From Brachycybe producta (Eukaryota; Arthropoda; Diplopoda; Playtdesmida; Andrognathidae), in contig JAUPFP010000026.1 of the NCBI GenBank assembly GCA_036925085.1, forward strand, positions 2,636,058 through 2,700,057: 64,000 nucleotides of DNA. Reading direction: 5' to 3'. Under the pieces are notes generated by a model. It saw only the letters and a program-made list of their open reading frames with translations. It was not told where the DNA came from and ran no database searches. A program made the position numbers and the translations under genes. Numbering within the stretch: position 1 is the stretch's first letter; every line of letters begins with the position of its first letter. Of this stretch, positions 9,846-19,293 are shown one piece after another.

Positions 9846-12800
9846 ATGTTTGAAGTGCAATTTCTACTTCTATCATGTGGTGCTGTTTTTTCATATGGAC
9901 TTGGAATTCAGGAGGTTCCTAATTTGCCACACAGTTGCTCGGCATTGTTTAAAAGAAACAATTTTGTTGTTTGTGAAGGATATTTTCCGAGCTTTAAAAC
10001 TGTTTCCGAAGAAGGGAAATCTGTGATTGAAAAGCTTCGAATTCAACACTGTAGATATTCAAGTATAAAAAACGATAGTCTTGCAGGACTGACTAATTTG
10101 AACCAACTAGAAATAATGTGTGAATTTAACGGATTAAATGGCGGCGAACTGACGGTAGAAAATGGGTCTTTTCAAACACTGGTTAGTCTGTTTCAACTTA
10201 CGATCAACAACGGTGGCTTCACTTCGATTTCTGATGTTGCCTTTTGCAACATTTCAAATCTACACATTCTCAACTTGCAATATAACAATATTGAAAGTCT
10301 AAGGAATGTTGGTTTGCGGCATAACTGCAGCGGCGGCAGCAGCCATCTTGGAAAGGATCATCACAGTAGAAATAATTTCCATAAATTGGATTTATCCTAC
10401 AATTCAATAAGGATAATTCCAAACGAGACTTGGCTTTGTGACGTGCCAAATCTTCGGATTTTGAACTTTGCAAACAATAACATCGATGACATTCAACCGA
10501 GAGCTTTTTCTAGCCTCGGTCAGGTAACGATGTTGGATTTTCGTCACAATTTCCTCACCTACATTTCATCCGATGCCTTTGATGGATTATCAAGACTATC
10601 ATATCTGGATTTATCTCACAATCGTCTGACTTCTGGCAACATCGAGAAGGACGCCTTTCAACACCTGCGAGCACTGAGCGTTCTACGTTTTACGAACAAC
10701 TACCTTTCGAGTATCGACGGAATGTTCGACGGTCTCGAGGAATTGGAATCTATTAGTCTGAACAGTAATCGAATAAGAAATTTAAATGTAAATGTGTTTG
10801 CCAAGATGAAAAGTCTTTTTCAGCTAATTGTTCTGAACAACATGCTGGACGGTATTGCAGAAAATGCTTTGCCAATAGGAATGACGGATCTATCGCTTCA
10901 ATTAAACAATATATCGGATCTGAAATTTCTTCGTGGTTGCTCGTCTCTGGAATATTTGTTCTTGTCAGATAATCAGATTGAGGTATTGAATGATGGTGAG
11001 AGTCTGTCGGATTTGACGAAACTTCTCGAGTTACATCTGGATGGCAACCACATCGAAACATTCGAAAGTTTCGTATTTGTAAACTTGTCCAAACTGAAAA
11101 TATTGAATTTGTCTCGCAATCAAATTGTAGTTATTGCGGATGATGCATTTCGTTATTTAGTCGGTTTGGTGGAACTTCGATTGGACTGCAATAATGTCAC
11201 TTTATTAACCGACAAGCTTGAAACTCGAACCGACGTAGTAACTTTTAACCATCTTGACAAACTTGAATCGTTGAATTTATCCCATAATCACCTGTCGTTA
11301 TTCAGTATCAAGTGGTTGCCATATTCCTTGAGGAATTTGTATGCAAACAACAACGAAATTTTTCAAATTCAGGATGTTGGAGTCATTACTGCGGATAGTT
11401 ACGCGTCGCTACGTTACGTGGATTTATCGTTTAATAAGTTAACTCTGTTCAGTTTGACGTGCATTCCTGCGAAAATCGAAGAATTGCTATTAAACAACAA
11501 TGAATTAATGTTTCTACCGCCACTGACCTTTGTCAAGTTGTACAATCTGAAACAATTGTCTTTCAGTAACAATAGTCTGAGTCGAATAAGCAAACTGAGC
11601 TTTCCTGAACGAGATTCAAAACCAACTGTTAGTAGACTCGTTACGCTTGCAGGAAATCCGTTTCGTTGTGATTGTAACCTCCAGTGGCTGGTAGACATGG
11701 TGGCAGTTTCAGTAGAAAAAACTACGGGAATTGTTGTTCAAGATGCGGCCAACCTGATGTGCACTCAGCAGTTGTATTGGAATATTCGTAACACTTCTCG
11801 TGTGAAAATTTATGATTTAATATCGGATATTGAACAATTTTTATGCCGGTTTTATACGATATGTTCAGAAACACCAAATAATGTATGTACCACTATTTGT
11901 CCGCTCGAGTGTGCCTGCTACCGCAGTGAAAATTGGCTTTTGATCAGTGTTGTCTGTTCTTCGACGTTCTTGTCGGATGTTCCGAGAACATTTCCAGACA
12001 TCACTACCCATTTGTACCTCGACAATAACAACATCACTCGTGTCGGTCCGCAAGACTTCGAGAATGCCAATTACCTTGTAAAATTAAACATGGAGAGAAA
12101 TGGTTTGCAAGAAATTGCCGAGGGAACATTTGAGAAAATGGAAAAACTTCTTATTTTACAACTTGCGAATAATTCGCTGACAATGTTGTATTCGAATATA
12201 TTTGAACATTTAACGGAACTTCAAGAGTTGGATCTGTCTCATAATCAAATATCAAGTTTAGCAGAATCCATCTTTGATAAACTAAAACAGTTGAAGGTTT
12301 TATGTTTGCATCACAATCTGCTGAAAACATTTCCAGTCTGGAAACTGTCACAGAATTTGCCATTTTTGTTTAAACTTAGTTTGCATCAAAATCCTTGGAG
12401 TTGTGATTGTACTTATGCTGAAACATTTGCTGATTGGTTAGTTAACGTTGAACCTATTGTTAAGCAAACTCAAAATATATATTGTATTACCGAAAGTCAA
12501 CAAACTCAAAAAATATCTCTTCTAGCTTTTAATGCATCCCATTGTTATAATTCTTCTGTGACAATGAATATTATAAGTGAAATTTATGTTCCGTTTATAG
12601 GATATTCTGTGTGTGTCATTGTTATAGTTGTGGTTGTTGCAATTTTGACATTTGTCTATCGACATGAGATGCAAATTTTAATTTATTCGCGTTACGGAGT
12701 AAGGTTGTTTTACAAGAACAATGACAAGGACGATGAAGGAAAAATCTACGACGCCTTCATTTCGTACACGAGTCTGGATGACGAATTTCTTGTCCGCGAA

Positions 12801-13205
12801 CTTCTTCCAGGTTTGGAGAACATCGAGAACCCATATCGACTTTGTCTCTACCATCGAGATTTTATGCCGGGTTCGTACATTCAAGACAGCATCTTGGAAG
12901 CGGTGTCCAAAAGCCGTAGAACAGTCCTACTTCTCACGCAGAACTTTGTAGAGAGTGAATGGTGTCGATTTGAGTTTAAGGCGGCACACCTGCAAATGCT
13001 TAAAGATCGAAGGAACCGTGTCATTGTACTTCTTATTGGTGAAATTCCTAACAAGCTAGATGATGAAATGAAACTCTACCTAAAAACCAACATTTACCTT
13101 ACGTGGGGAGAAAAACTGTTCTGGAAAAAACTCTACTTTGCTCTTCCAGAAAAAAATATTCAAGTACAAGAAGACGGTGTATTGATGGAAGAACATGCCG
13201 TATAG
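9846..13205 (+). CDS. Toll-like receptor A (mccTLR type)
   Basis: Single-exon ORF of 1119 aa encoding a membrane pattern-recognition or Toll receptor. Residues 1-17 form a signal peptide (FLLLSCGAVFSYGLG). Leucine-rich repeats run from about 70 to 600 (for example LDLSYNSI, LDLSHNRL, LNLSRNQI). A first LRRCT starts at NPFRCDCNLQWL (604), followed by an LRRNT (CPLECACY, 685), more repeats (720-845) and a second LRRCT at NPWSCDCTYAETFADWL (849). The transmembrane helix is at 914-937. The TIR domain spans 966-1103, with box 1 YDAFISY, BB loop RDFMPGS with its proline, and box 3 FW at 1092. Two LRRCT modules with an internal LRRNT are the protostome or Drosophila-Toll arrangement. Signalling through a MyD88-like adaptor is inferred from the family. 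The ATG follows an A-run, and its context matches that of TLR-B. No intron is needed from signal peptide to stop, although a 5'UTR intron cannot be excluded. Confidence 0.95.
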   Translation: MFEVQFLLLSCGAVFSYGLGIQEVPNLPHSCSALFKRNNFVVCEGYFPSFKTVSEEGKSVIEKLRIQHCRYSSIKNDSLAGLTNLNQLEIMCEFNGLNGGELTVENGSFQTLVSLFQLTINNGGFTSISDVAFCNISNLHILNLQYNNIESLRNVGLRHNCSGGSSHLGKDHHSRNNFHKLDLSYNSIRIIPNETWLCDVPNLRILNFANNNIDDIQPRAFSSLGQVTMLDFRHNFLTYISSDAFDGLSRLSYLDLSHNRLTSGNIEKDAFQHLRALSVLRFTNNYLSSIDGMFDGLEELESISLNSNRIRNLNVNVFAKMKSLFQLIVLNNMLDGIAENALPIGMTDLSLQLNNISDLKFLRGCSSLEYLFLSDNQIEVLNDGESLSDLTKLLELHLDGNHIETFESFVFVNLSKLKILNLSRNQIVVIADDAFRYLVGLVELRLDCNNVTLLTDKLETRTDVVTFNHLDKLESLNLSHNHLSLFSIKWLPYSLRNLYANNNEIFQIQDVGVITADSYASLRYVDLSFNKLTLFSLTCIPAKIEELLLNNNELMFLPPLTFVKLYNLKQLSFSNNSLSRISKLSFPERDSKPTVSRLVTLAGNPFRCDCNLQWLVDMVAVSVEKTTGIVVQDAANLMCTQQLYWNIRNTSRVKIYDLISDIEQFLCRFYTICSETPNNVCTTICPLECACYRSENWLLISVVCSSTFLSDVPRTFPDITTHLYLDNNNITRVGPQDFENANYLVKLNMERNGLQEIAEGTFEKMEKLLILQLANNSLTMLYSNIFEHLTELQELDLSHNQISSLAESIFDKLKQLKVLCLHHNLLKTFPVWKLSQNLPFLFKLSLHQNPWSCDCTYAETFADWLVNVEPIVKQTQNIYCITESQQTQKISLLAFNASHCYNSSVTMNIISEIYVPFIGYSVCVIVIVVVVAILTFVYRHEMQILIYSRYGVRLFYKNNDKDDEGKIYDAFISYTSLDDEFLVRELLPGLENIENPYRLCLYHRDFMPGSYIQDSILEAVSKSRRTVLLLTQNFVESEWCRFEFKAAHLQMLKDRRNRVIVLLIGEIPNKLDDEMKLYLKTNIYLTWGEKLFWKKLYFALPEKNIQVQEDGVLMEEHAV

Positions 13206-13249
13206 GCAGGGCTGGCCGGTCTATTAGGCGAACTTAGGTGGTTTCTTTG

Positions 13250-13446
13250 GGTGCAGAATCAGTAGTGTCAATTTATGTCATATAGCGTTTTTCGCATGCC
13301 TGCGGCGCACAAAACGTATTTAACATACTGCACAGAAAGACACTAAACCGTATGAAAAGAGAGAACAAAAAAGTGGTTTTAGGGAAAACGTTCTTTATGG
13401 CAAATGGTTTTAGGGCAAATCGCTTTGGGGCAAATGTCTATATCCC
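13250..13446. mobile_element. Family A element, short copy
   Basis: The core CAGTAGTGTCAATTTATGTC to GACACTAAACCGTATGAAAA (13258-13350) is followed by three or four TTTTAGGGCAAAT-type units and ends TGTCTATATCCC at 13446, the terminal motif shared with 18196 and 24896. The left arm is missing. It begins about 45 bp after the TLR-A stop codon, so it may overlap the 3' UTR. Confidence 0.7.
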
Positions 13447-13505
13447 ATACAGAGTTGGGCAAAATGCTTAGTAGGATATAAATGAGGCAGCATGATGTAT
13501 GATAA

Positions 13506-13935
13506 GCGGCAGTCACACTAGGCTGGTTTACAAGCTGCTGGTTGCTGCTGGCTATTAGAAGCAACAGCAAGCAGCAGCTGCTTTGGGTTCACACTTGTCC
13601 AGTCACTGCTGGTATTAGCAGTGCAAGTCATCCAATCACCGTCTTGCAAAAACACAAACTCTAACAACAACCAACCCAAGCAGTGGAGTTTCAACTACCA
13701 CTAGTGCCACTACTAGCAATAAAAAGTTCACACTAGATGGCAGCAGCAGGAAGGGAGTCACATGACCAGCTGGTAGCTGCTAAAGTTGGACATGTCCAAC
13801 TTCACCAGCTGCTGTTAAAATCGCTAGCCTGCAAGGGAAAGCAGCTGCTAGTAGCAGTTCAGACTATGCTGCTAGAGCGGTACAACCAGCCAGCAGCAAC
13901 CAGCGGCTGGGAAACCAGCCTAGTGTGACTGCGGC
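13506..13935. mobile_element. Inverted-repeat MITE rich in CAGC
   Basis: The left end GCGGCAGTCACACTAGGCTG and right end CAGCCTAGTGTGACTGCGGC are near-perfect inverted repeats. ATAA on both sides (13502-13505, 13936-13939) may be the target duplication. The interior is full of CTGCTGG/CCAGCAG motifs that extend the foldback (AGCTGCTGGTTGCTGCTGGC versus CAGCCAGCAGCAACCAGCGG). It encodes no protein. Confidence 0.75.
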
Positions 13936-14359
13936 ATAATGGAGGAATATATTGGATAATAAGGACATTGCAAAGATAAAGATATGCCATGCGAAACCCC
14001 TCCATATAGTGAATGAGTGACAGTGTTGTGCGGCATTGCATCGTTTGTCATCGTAGACCCGTATTTCCTTGAGGATATCCATGTTCGTGCTTGCTAAATT
14101 ATGCTATCGAGAGACTTTTCTCCTTCCGGAGCTGGCCAACCAAAACCTACCCAGTTGCAGATCCAGGATTTTTTCATAGGGGGCACAGATTTCCAAGAAG
14201 CTGGTTATGTGCCCACATTGCGGCCGTGCACAGCACAGCAGTGCGACGCACCCTTGTAATCTAAAATATTCTATTGTAAGTGTATAGTTGTGGCTGTTCC
14301 AAAAATACTCCTTAGCCATCCATGTTTGTTTTATGATGACATATATCACATCAGGGTCA
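13936..14359. other. Intergenic, nothing recognised
   Basis: Mixed-composition sequence between the CAGC-rich MITE and the CT microsatellite. Short ORFs only. A GGCACAGATTTCCAAGAAGC stretch near 14180 resembles old transposon ends elsewhere, but no partner was found. Confidence 0.4.
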
Positions 14360-15262
14360 TTACTACTCTCTCTCCCTCTCTCTCTCTCAGTCTCTCTCAC
14401 TCTGTCTCTCTTGCCCTCTCTCTATCTCTCGCTTTCTCTATTTCACTCTCTATCTTTCTATTTTTCTCTCTATCTTTCTATTTTTCTCTCTCTATCTTTC
14501 TATTTTTCTCTCTCTATCTTTCTATTTTTCTCTCTATCTTTCTATTTTTCTCTCTCTATCTTTCTGTTTTTCTCTCTCTATCTTTCTATTTTTCTCTCTA
14601 TCTTTCTATTTTTCTCTCTATCTTTCTATTTTTCTCTCTATCTTTCTATTTCTCTCTCTATCTTTCTATTTCTCTCTCTCTATCTTTCTATTTCTCTCTC
14701 TCTATCTTTCTATTTCTCTCTCTCTATCTTTCTATTTCTCTCTATCTTTCTATTTCTCTCTCTATCTTTCTATTTCTCTCTCTATCTTTCTATTTCTCTC
14801 TCTATCTTTCTATTTCTCTCTCTCTATCTTTCTATTTCTCTCTCTATCTTTCTATTTCTCTCTCTCTATCTTTCTATTTCTCTCTCTCTATCTTTCTATT
14901 TCTCTATCTTTCTATTTCTCTATCTTTCTATTTCTCTCTCTCTCTATCTTTCTATTTCTCTCTCTCTCTATCTTTCTATTTCTCTCTCTCTATCTTTCTA
15001 TTTCTCTCTCTCTATCTTTCTATTTCTCTCTCTCTATCTTTCTATTTCTCTCTCTCTATCTTTCTATTTCTCTCTCTATCTTTCTATTTCTCTCTCTATC
15101 TTTCTATATCTCTCTCTCTATCTTTCTATTTCTCTCTCTATCTTTCTATTTCTCTCTCTCTCTCTCTCTATCTTTCTATTTTTCTCTCTATCTTTCTATT
15201 TTTCTCTCTATCTTTCTATTTCTCTCTCTCTCTATCTTTCTATTTCTCTCTCTCTCTATCTT
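14360..15262. repeat. (CTCTCTATCTTTCTATTT)n microsatellite
   Basis: About 900 bp of pure pyrimidine-rich tandem repeat with a unit near 16-20 bp that varies by CT dinucleotide number. The Phe-Leu-Ser-Ile-rich ORFs that run through it in two frames are artefacts of the repeat. Confidence 0.95.
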
Positions 15263-15289
15263 TATCTATCTACTGCCCACCAGTCCATG

Positions 15290-15480
15290 ACCGTCTTGCT
15301 ACCTGTTTCGCCAGACGTCTGTTGTCCAGATTTGGGGACATTCCTTGGCCAGTGCAGTCGCTGAATTTCTCCAGCATGGACTTCTTCTAGTTGGAATACC
15401 TGAAGAGTCTGGTGTTTGCCACACGTTTTCAGTCACTGGCTACCGACCTTAAAGAATCGGATATGAGAAGGCCATGTGGT
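15290..15480 (+). pseudogene. Mariner/IS630-like transposase relic
   Basis: Reading + strand from about 15305 gives LLSRFGDIPWPVQSLNF, then SSMDFF, a stop (TAG at 15388), then LEYLKSLVFATRFQSLATDL. This resembles the conserved C-terminal block of mariner/IS630-type transposases, where a WP-x-S-x-D-L-x-P-x-D-F-F-L-W-G-x-L-K pattern carries the last catalytic Asp. Here the D of MDFF is kept, the Trp before Gly is replaced by the stop, and no upstream catalytic domain is present. A fragment with no expected activity. Confidence 0.6.
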
Positions 15481-15644
15481 AGATTTCCTTGGACGTGTTA
15501 GATTGTTTGATGCTTGATTTCATCTGGTACTTAGAACAATGTTTTGCCCGTAATGATGTACATCTAACCGGCATTATATTCAAAAAGTGAGATATGATGA
15601 CCATGAAATATAAATGGCTTATCTTTGCCTGTATAATGTCTTTA

Positions 15645-15790
15645 TTTTCCAATATATTCTTCCAATGACTTTCCAATATATTCTTCCAATGACTTTCCAA
15701 TATATTCTTCCAATGACTTTCCAATATATTCTTCCAATGACTTTCCAATATATTCTTCCAATGACTTTCTAATATATTCTTCCAATGACT
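15645..15790. repeat. 24-bp minisatellite, six copies
   Basis: Six near-identical copies of CCAATATATTCTTCCAATGA plus CTTT. In the minus direction this reads as repeated HWKNILES peptides, an artefact of the 24-bp period. Confidence 0.9.
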
Positions 15791-16065
15791 TACGTCATGT
15801 TGCTTCGTTTGTATCCTATTATGCATTTTGCCCAACCCTTTACTTATATAAAATTATGGAATTAAATTTAAAGAAATAAACATGACAGTTATTAATTGGG
15901 CTCGGATTTTGAAGCAATATCAATCGGAATGTTTCGCACTTTGTGGCCCAAGAGACAATTGTGAAGTAATCATCACCATCATTAGAGCAACTGCAATTAT
16001 GTTTTTTCTAATAATAAAAAAGCTGGGTAGAGAGGCTAGATGTCTGGTTTACTATCAGTTGTCAA

Positions 16066-16671
16066 CAGGGTATTGGATTTGGTGAATTTAACTGGATTCA
16101 ATCAAATCCAAATCCCCATTGAACAAATCCAAATCAAATCCATATCCAACCTTCACACATTTTCTTCAATCCAAATCCAAACATAAAATTATCTTGTAAA
16201 TCCAAATCCAATATTTTTTATTTATTATTTTTTACTACACTTTTCCTATGTAACGATAATTACTTTTAATGAAAAGCAATTTTTCAAATATTTTTGGTTT
16301 TAAATTTGATCGTTGTTCACTAAGTATATTCCCAGCTGTTGAAAACGCCCTTTCCACAATTCCAGATGAGACAGGAATGCAAAATACTTTTTGTGCAATG
16401 TCTTGTTAGTACACTTAGTTTGTAGAAACTTTGTACACTGTACAATGTACAGGGTACAAGAAAATTTTTTTCTAACTTGTAAGTTGTAACTGTAAAGTGT
16501 ACAGCACAAAGCCACAAAATAATAAAACTAACAAATCCAAATTATTAAAACAGAATAAATCCAAATCAAATCCAAATCCTTTCATTTCCTTTTCATAAAA
16601 ATCCAAATCCGCTACATTTGTTCAAAATCCAAATCAAATCCAAATCCACAAATCCCAAATCCAATACTCTG
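16066..16671. mobile_element. hAT element with AAATCC repeats, nested
   Basis: Perfect 8-bp duplication GTTGTCAA at 16058-16065 and 16672-16679. Ends are CAGGGTATTGGATTTGG and the inverted CCAAATCCAATACTCTG. Both subterminal regions are filled with AAATCCAAATCA-type repeats. It keeps a remnant of the hAT transposase C-terminus on the minus strand, so it is an internally deleted derivative of an autonomous element. Confidence 0.9.
16241..16390 (-). pseudogene. hAT transposase C-terminal fragment
   Basis: On the minus strand from about 16390 down to 16241 the frame reads ...KVFCIPVSSGIVERAFSTAG followed by NILSEQRSNLKPKIFEKLLF and IKSNY. This is the hAT C-terminal dimerisation domain pattern (P-x-S-S-x-x-x-E-R-x-F-S-x-A-G-x-I). 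An in-frame stop lies about 20 codons upstream, and the catalytic core is absent. It lies inside the 16066-16671 element, so the fragment and the 8-bp duplication agree on the superfamily. Confidence 0.8.
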
Positions 16672-17026
16672 GTTGTCAACTAGAGTTCTAGCCTCTAACC
16701 ATTGTTTTTAATTAGAAAGAACAGTTGTTTTTTTCATTATCTAAACGAAGATTGCCTCTTCGCAGTTGACACTTGGGCCTCACATTGAGAAACGTTCTGG
16801 TTGATATTGCATCAAAATCCGAACCCTAGTTATTAACAACAAAAGTATGACTACGTTTTTGTGGGCCAATTTGTATGCATATAACTCTTATCGCCATCAC
16901 ATGCTATCTAGAGTACAAAGGTAAAATGTATAAAAATTCAACTGGCTAATGACAAATATTTACTGTATACCTAATATGTTACAGTCAAAAAACCAAATTT
17001 AAGTACAATTAGCAGGAGTTAACAGA

Positions 17027-17552
17027 TACCTTGTACACCCATGAGTTAAATGAATTCAAATTAAATGTGTTTAGGTGAATTATACGGATGCTAGTTAAGT
17101 ACATGAACCAAATAAAAATTGACTTTTATTATTAATATTTTAAAATTGAAATACTAAATCAATATTTTGTCAATAGTTTTTATAATTATATGTAAGTAAT
17201 AATCTCAATATTTTCAGATTATTAACTGAATAAATTGAATTCGACATATTGTTTGTTTGTCCTTCACATGGGGGCTCTGTAGAACACGTTTATAATTATT
17301 ATTTAAATGCATTTAAATAATAAACGTGTTCTACAGAGCCCTGTGAAGGACAAACAAACAATACGTCGAATTCAATTTATTCAGTTAATAATCTGAAAAT
17401 ATTGAGTTAATACTTAAATATAATATATAAACTCTTGACAAAATATTGATTTAGTATTTCAATTTAAAATATTAATAATAAAGTCAATTTTTATTTGGTG
17501 TTCTGGACACATTTAATTTGAATTCATTTAACTCATGTGTGTACATGGTATT
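17027..17552. mobile_element. Family E, two copies head to head
   Basis: A copy beginning TACCTTGTACACCCATGAGT runs to about 17310 and meets a second, inverted copy (about 17297-17552, ending CATGTGTGTACATGGTA). They share the central ATTTAAATGCATTTAAAT. The whole is an inverted repeat of about 525 bp. The right end abuts the palindromic MITE at 17553-17705 with the same junction as at 59249/59250. Confidence 0.8.
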
Positions 17553-17705
17553 AGAATGTTAGTGTAGTGCCATTTAGGCCAGTTATGGTTTCGTTAATTG
17601 AGGTTAGATTAAATTAGGTTATACCTTGTTAACACAACAAAAATTAACTGCAGTTAAAAAGCTGACCACAGTTAATTTGCTAGTGGAAACTATGGTGGTT
17701 ACATT
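17553..17705. mobile_element. Short dispersed repeat next to Family E
   Basis: TTAGAATGTTAGTGTAGTGC to AGTTAATTTGCTAGTGGAAA is the reverse complement of 59108-59249. Strings such as TTAACTGCAGTTAA and GGTTAGATTAAATTAGGTTA are shared. The TTAACTGCAGTTAA palindrome and TGGTTACATTAACC motifs suggest a MITE, but termini were not resolved. Confidence 0.55.
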
Positions 17706-17857
17706 AACCATGGTTACATTTCTGAACAAATAGGGTGAACTCAACTGCATTGATACTATGTGCTGGATAGCTCAATGGCTGGATGGCCTGGATTATATAA
17801 CTGCTGTTAATTTTTGTAGTGTAAAAGAGGTGTTAGGGTATTTTCTAATCAGGTGTG

Positions 17858-18196
17858 GGATATTTATTTCCTCATAAGACACTTACCCTAAAGGGTTAGT
17901 TGTCCTAAAACCATTTGCCCTTAATTGATGATTGCCCTAAATTGATGTTTGCCCTAAAATTACTTGCCCTAAAAGGACATTTGCCCTAATTAGTAGTGTA
18001 AGTTTACATCATTTGGCGTTTTTTTGCACACCTAGCTGCGGCACGCGGAACCTATTTAACATACTCCACCGAAAGACACTAAACCATATGAAAAGAGAGA
18101 AGAAAATGGTTTTATAGCAAATGTCCTTTAGAGCAAATGGTTTTAGGGCAAATGTCCCTTTAAGGCAAATGGCTTTAGGGCAAATGTCTATATCCC
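17858..18196. mobile_element. Family A element, most complete copy
   Basis: Begins GGGATATTTATTTCCTCATA and ends TCTATATCCC, which are inverted. The left arm (17885-17992) has CCCTAAAACCATTTGCCCTT-like units. The core (17993-18105) matches 286-405 and 13258-13350. The right arm (18108-18185) has TTTTAGGGCAAATGTCCC units. This copy shows the full plan: terminal GGGATATA, repeat arm, unique core, inverted repeat arm, terminal TATATCCC. Confidence 0.75.
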
Positions 18197-18273
18197 GTTC
18201 TAAACTAGTTATGGCACTATAAATTAACCAGTTTTTTCTTGTTTAAATCTCCAGTATTTTTTCCCAATTCAGG

Positions 18274-18977
18274 CAGGGGGCGTAGCTAGGGAACCACAAG
18301 ACCCACAACTGTGGGGGGGGGGGATGCAAGAGGTTTGGGGGAGTAAAAAACGAAATGAAAGTTTATGTATTTTCAAAAAAATTGAATAAATTAAGCGAGT
18401 GATACCGAATTACTCGCTTAATTTATTCAGTTAATTTCGAAAATAAATCGACTTTCATTTAATATTTACTTTTAAAAACTACATAGTTGCACCAGTAAAT
18501 CTTCATAGAGATCAATGAGCACGGCGACACGGACACATCACACATTGCCATCTAATGACACCTTAAGCAATTATTGTGCATAGAAATTTTTCTAGGTTGT
18601 GCTATTTTGATGAACGGCGGAACGGTCCGAACAGTCCGAATGATGTCCCCCGATTTTTCTTAAAGAAATATTCAATCAAATTAGTCCATTGTTCCGACTG
18701 TGCCCTAATTTGTTCAATGGGAGGAACGGTAAAAAAAAATAGACAAATTTGATTTAATAACTCTTAAAAAATGGGGGGCTGCGCCCCCCAGACCCCCTGC
18801 CACAAGCTTCATTTTACTAAAGCTAACCTTCCGACTGTTCCGCATTTCATCAAAATAGCACCCCCACCACTCCAGTATGAGGGCTAAGTGGAGAGGGAGG
18901 TAAAGGGAGCGCAAAGTTTTAAGCGGCGTGGGGTGGGGTGGGCGGGGGAGCGCAACCAAGTCATAGCTACGCCACTG
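18274..18977. mobile_element. hAT-type element, CAGxGGCGTAGC ends
   Basis: Perfect 8-bp duplication AATTCAGG (18266-18273 and 18978-18985). Ends are CAGGGGGCGTAGCTAGGG and the inverted CATAGCTACGCCACTG. Inside, 18352-18455 is a hairpin whose arms read AAATGAAAGTTTATG...TTAAGCGAGT and ACTCGCTTAATTTATTC...GACTTTCATTT; the same hairpin recurs at 23088-23190. A GGGGGGCTGCGCCCCCCAGA stretch is shared with 22770-22790. No transposase frame survives. Confidence 0.9.
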
Positions 18978-19293
18978 AATTCAGGTTTTGACTGTAACCC
19001 AATACCTGTATATGTAATAAAAGATATTCTTATCCAAATAAATATGAGCGTATTTACTTGTAAATATAAGAGATAAAAGTTCAGCACCGTGAGAAGGCGG
19101 CGAGTCTAATTCGATGCTTAAATATATGGATCATATTGTACTAATGATATTATGTAGAAATGTAAAAAATAAATGCCATTATCAAATACATGTATATTGG
19201 TGCATATCGAACATTTTGCACGTTTCTTTTTTTTTTAATGTAATTGTGGCGAATTTTGGGTTATATAGTTTTATTTTACGCGAAAAATAAAAT

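Larger units (their letters stand above)
15896..16828. mobile_element. hAT-type MITE with nested hAT element
   Basis: Flanked by a perfect 8-bp duplication GTTATTAA (15888-15895 and 16829-16836). Ends are TTGGGCTCGGATTTTGAAGC and the inverted ATCAAAATCCGAACCCTA. Inner matches to 40133-40625 and 40808-41135 (TGTGGCCCAAGAGACAATTG, ATCATCACCATCATTAGAGC) define the family. Without the nested element at 16066-16671 it would be about 320 bp. No transposase of its own. The 8-bp duplication points to the hAT superfamily. Confidence 0.85.

Noticed and set aside
14288-15390. Two ~360 codon Ser/Leu/Phe/Ile-rich ORFs
   Set aside because: They read the CT microsatellite in two frames; no domain, no codon structure.
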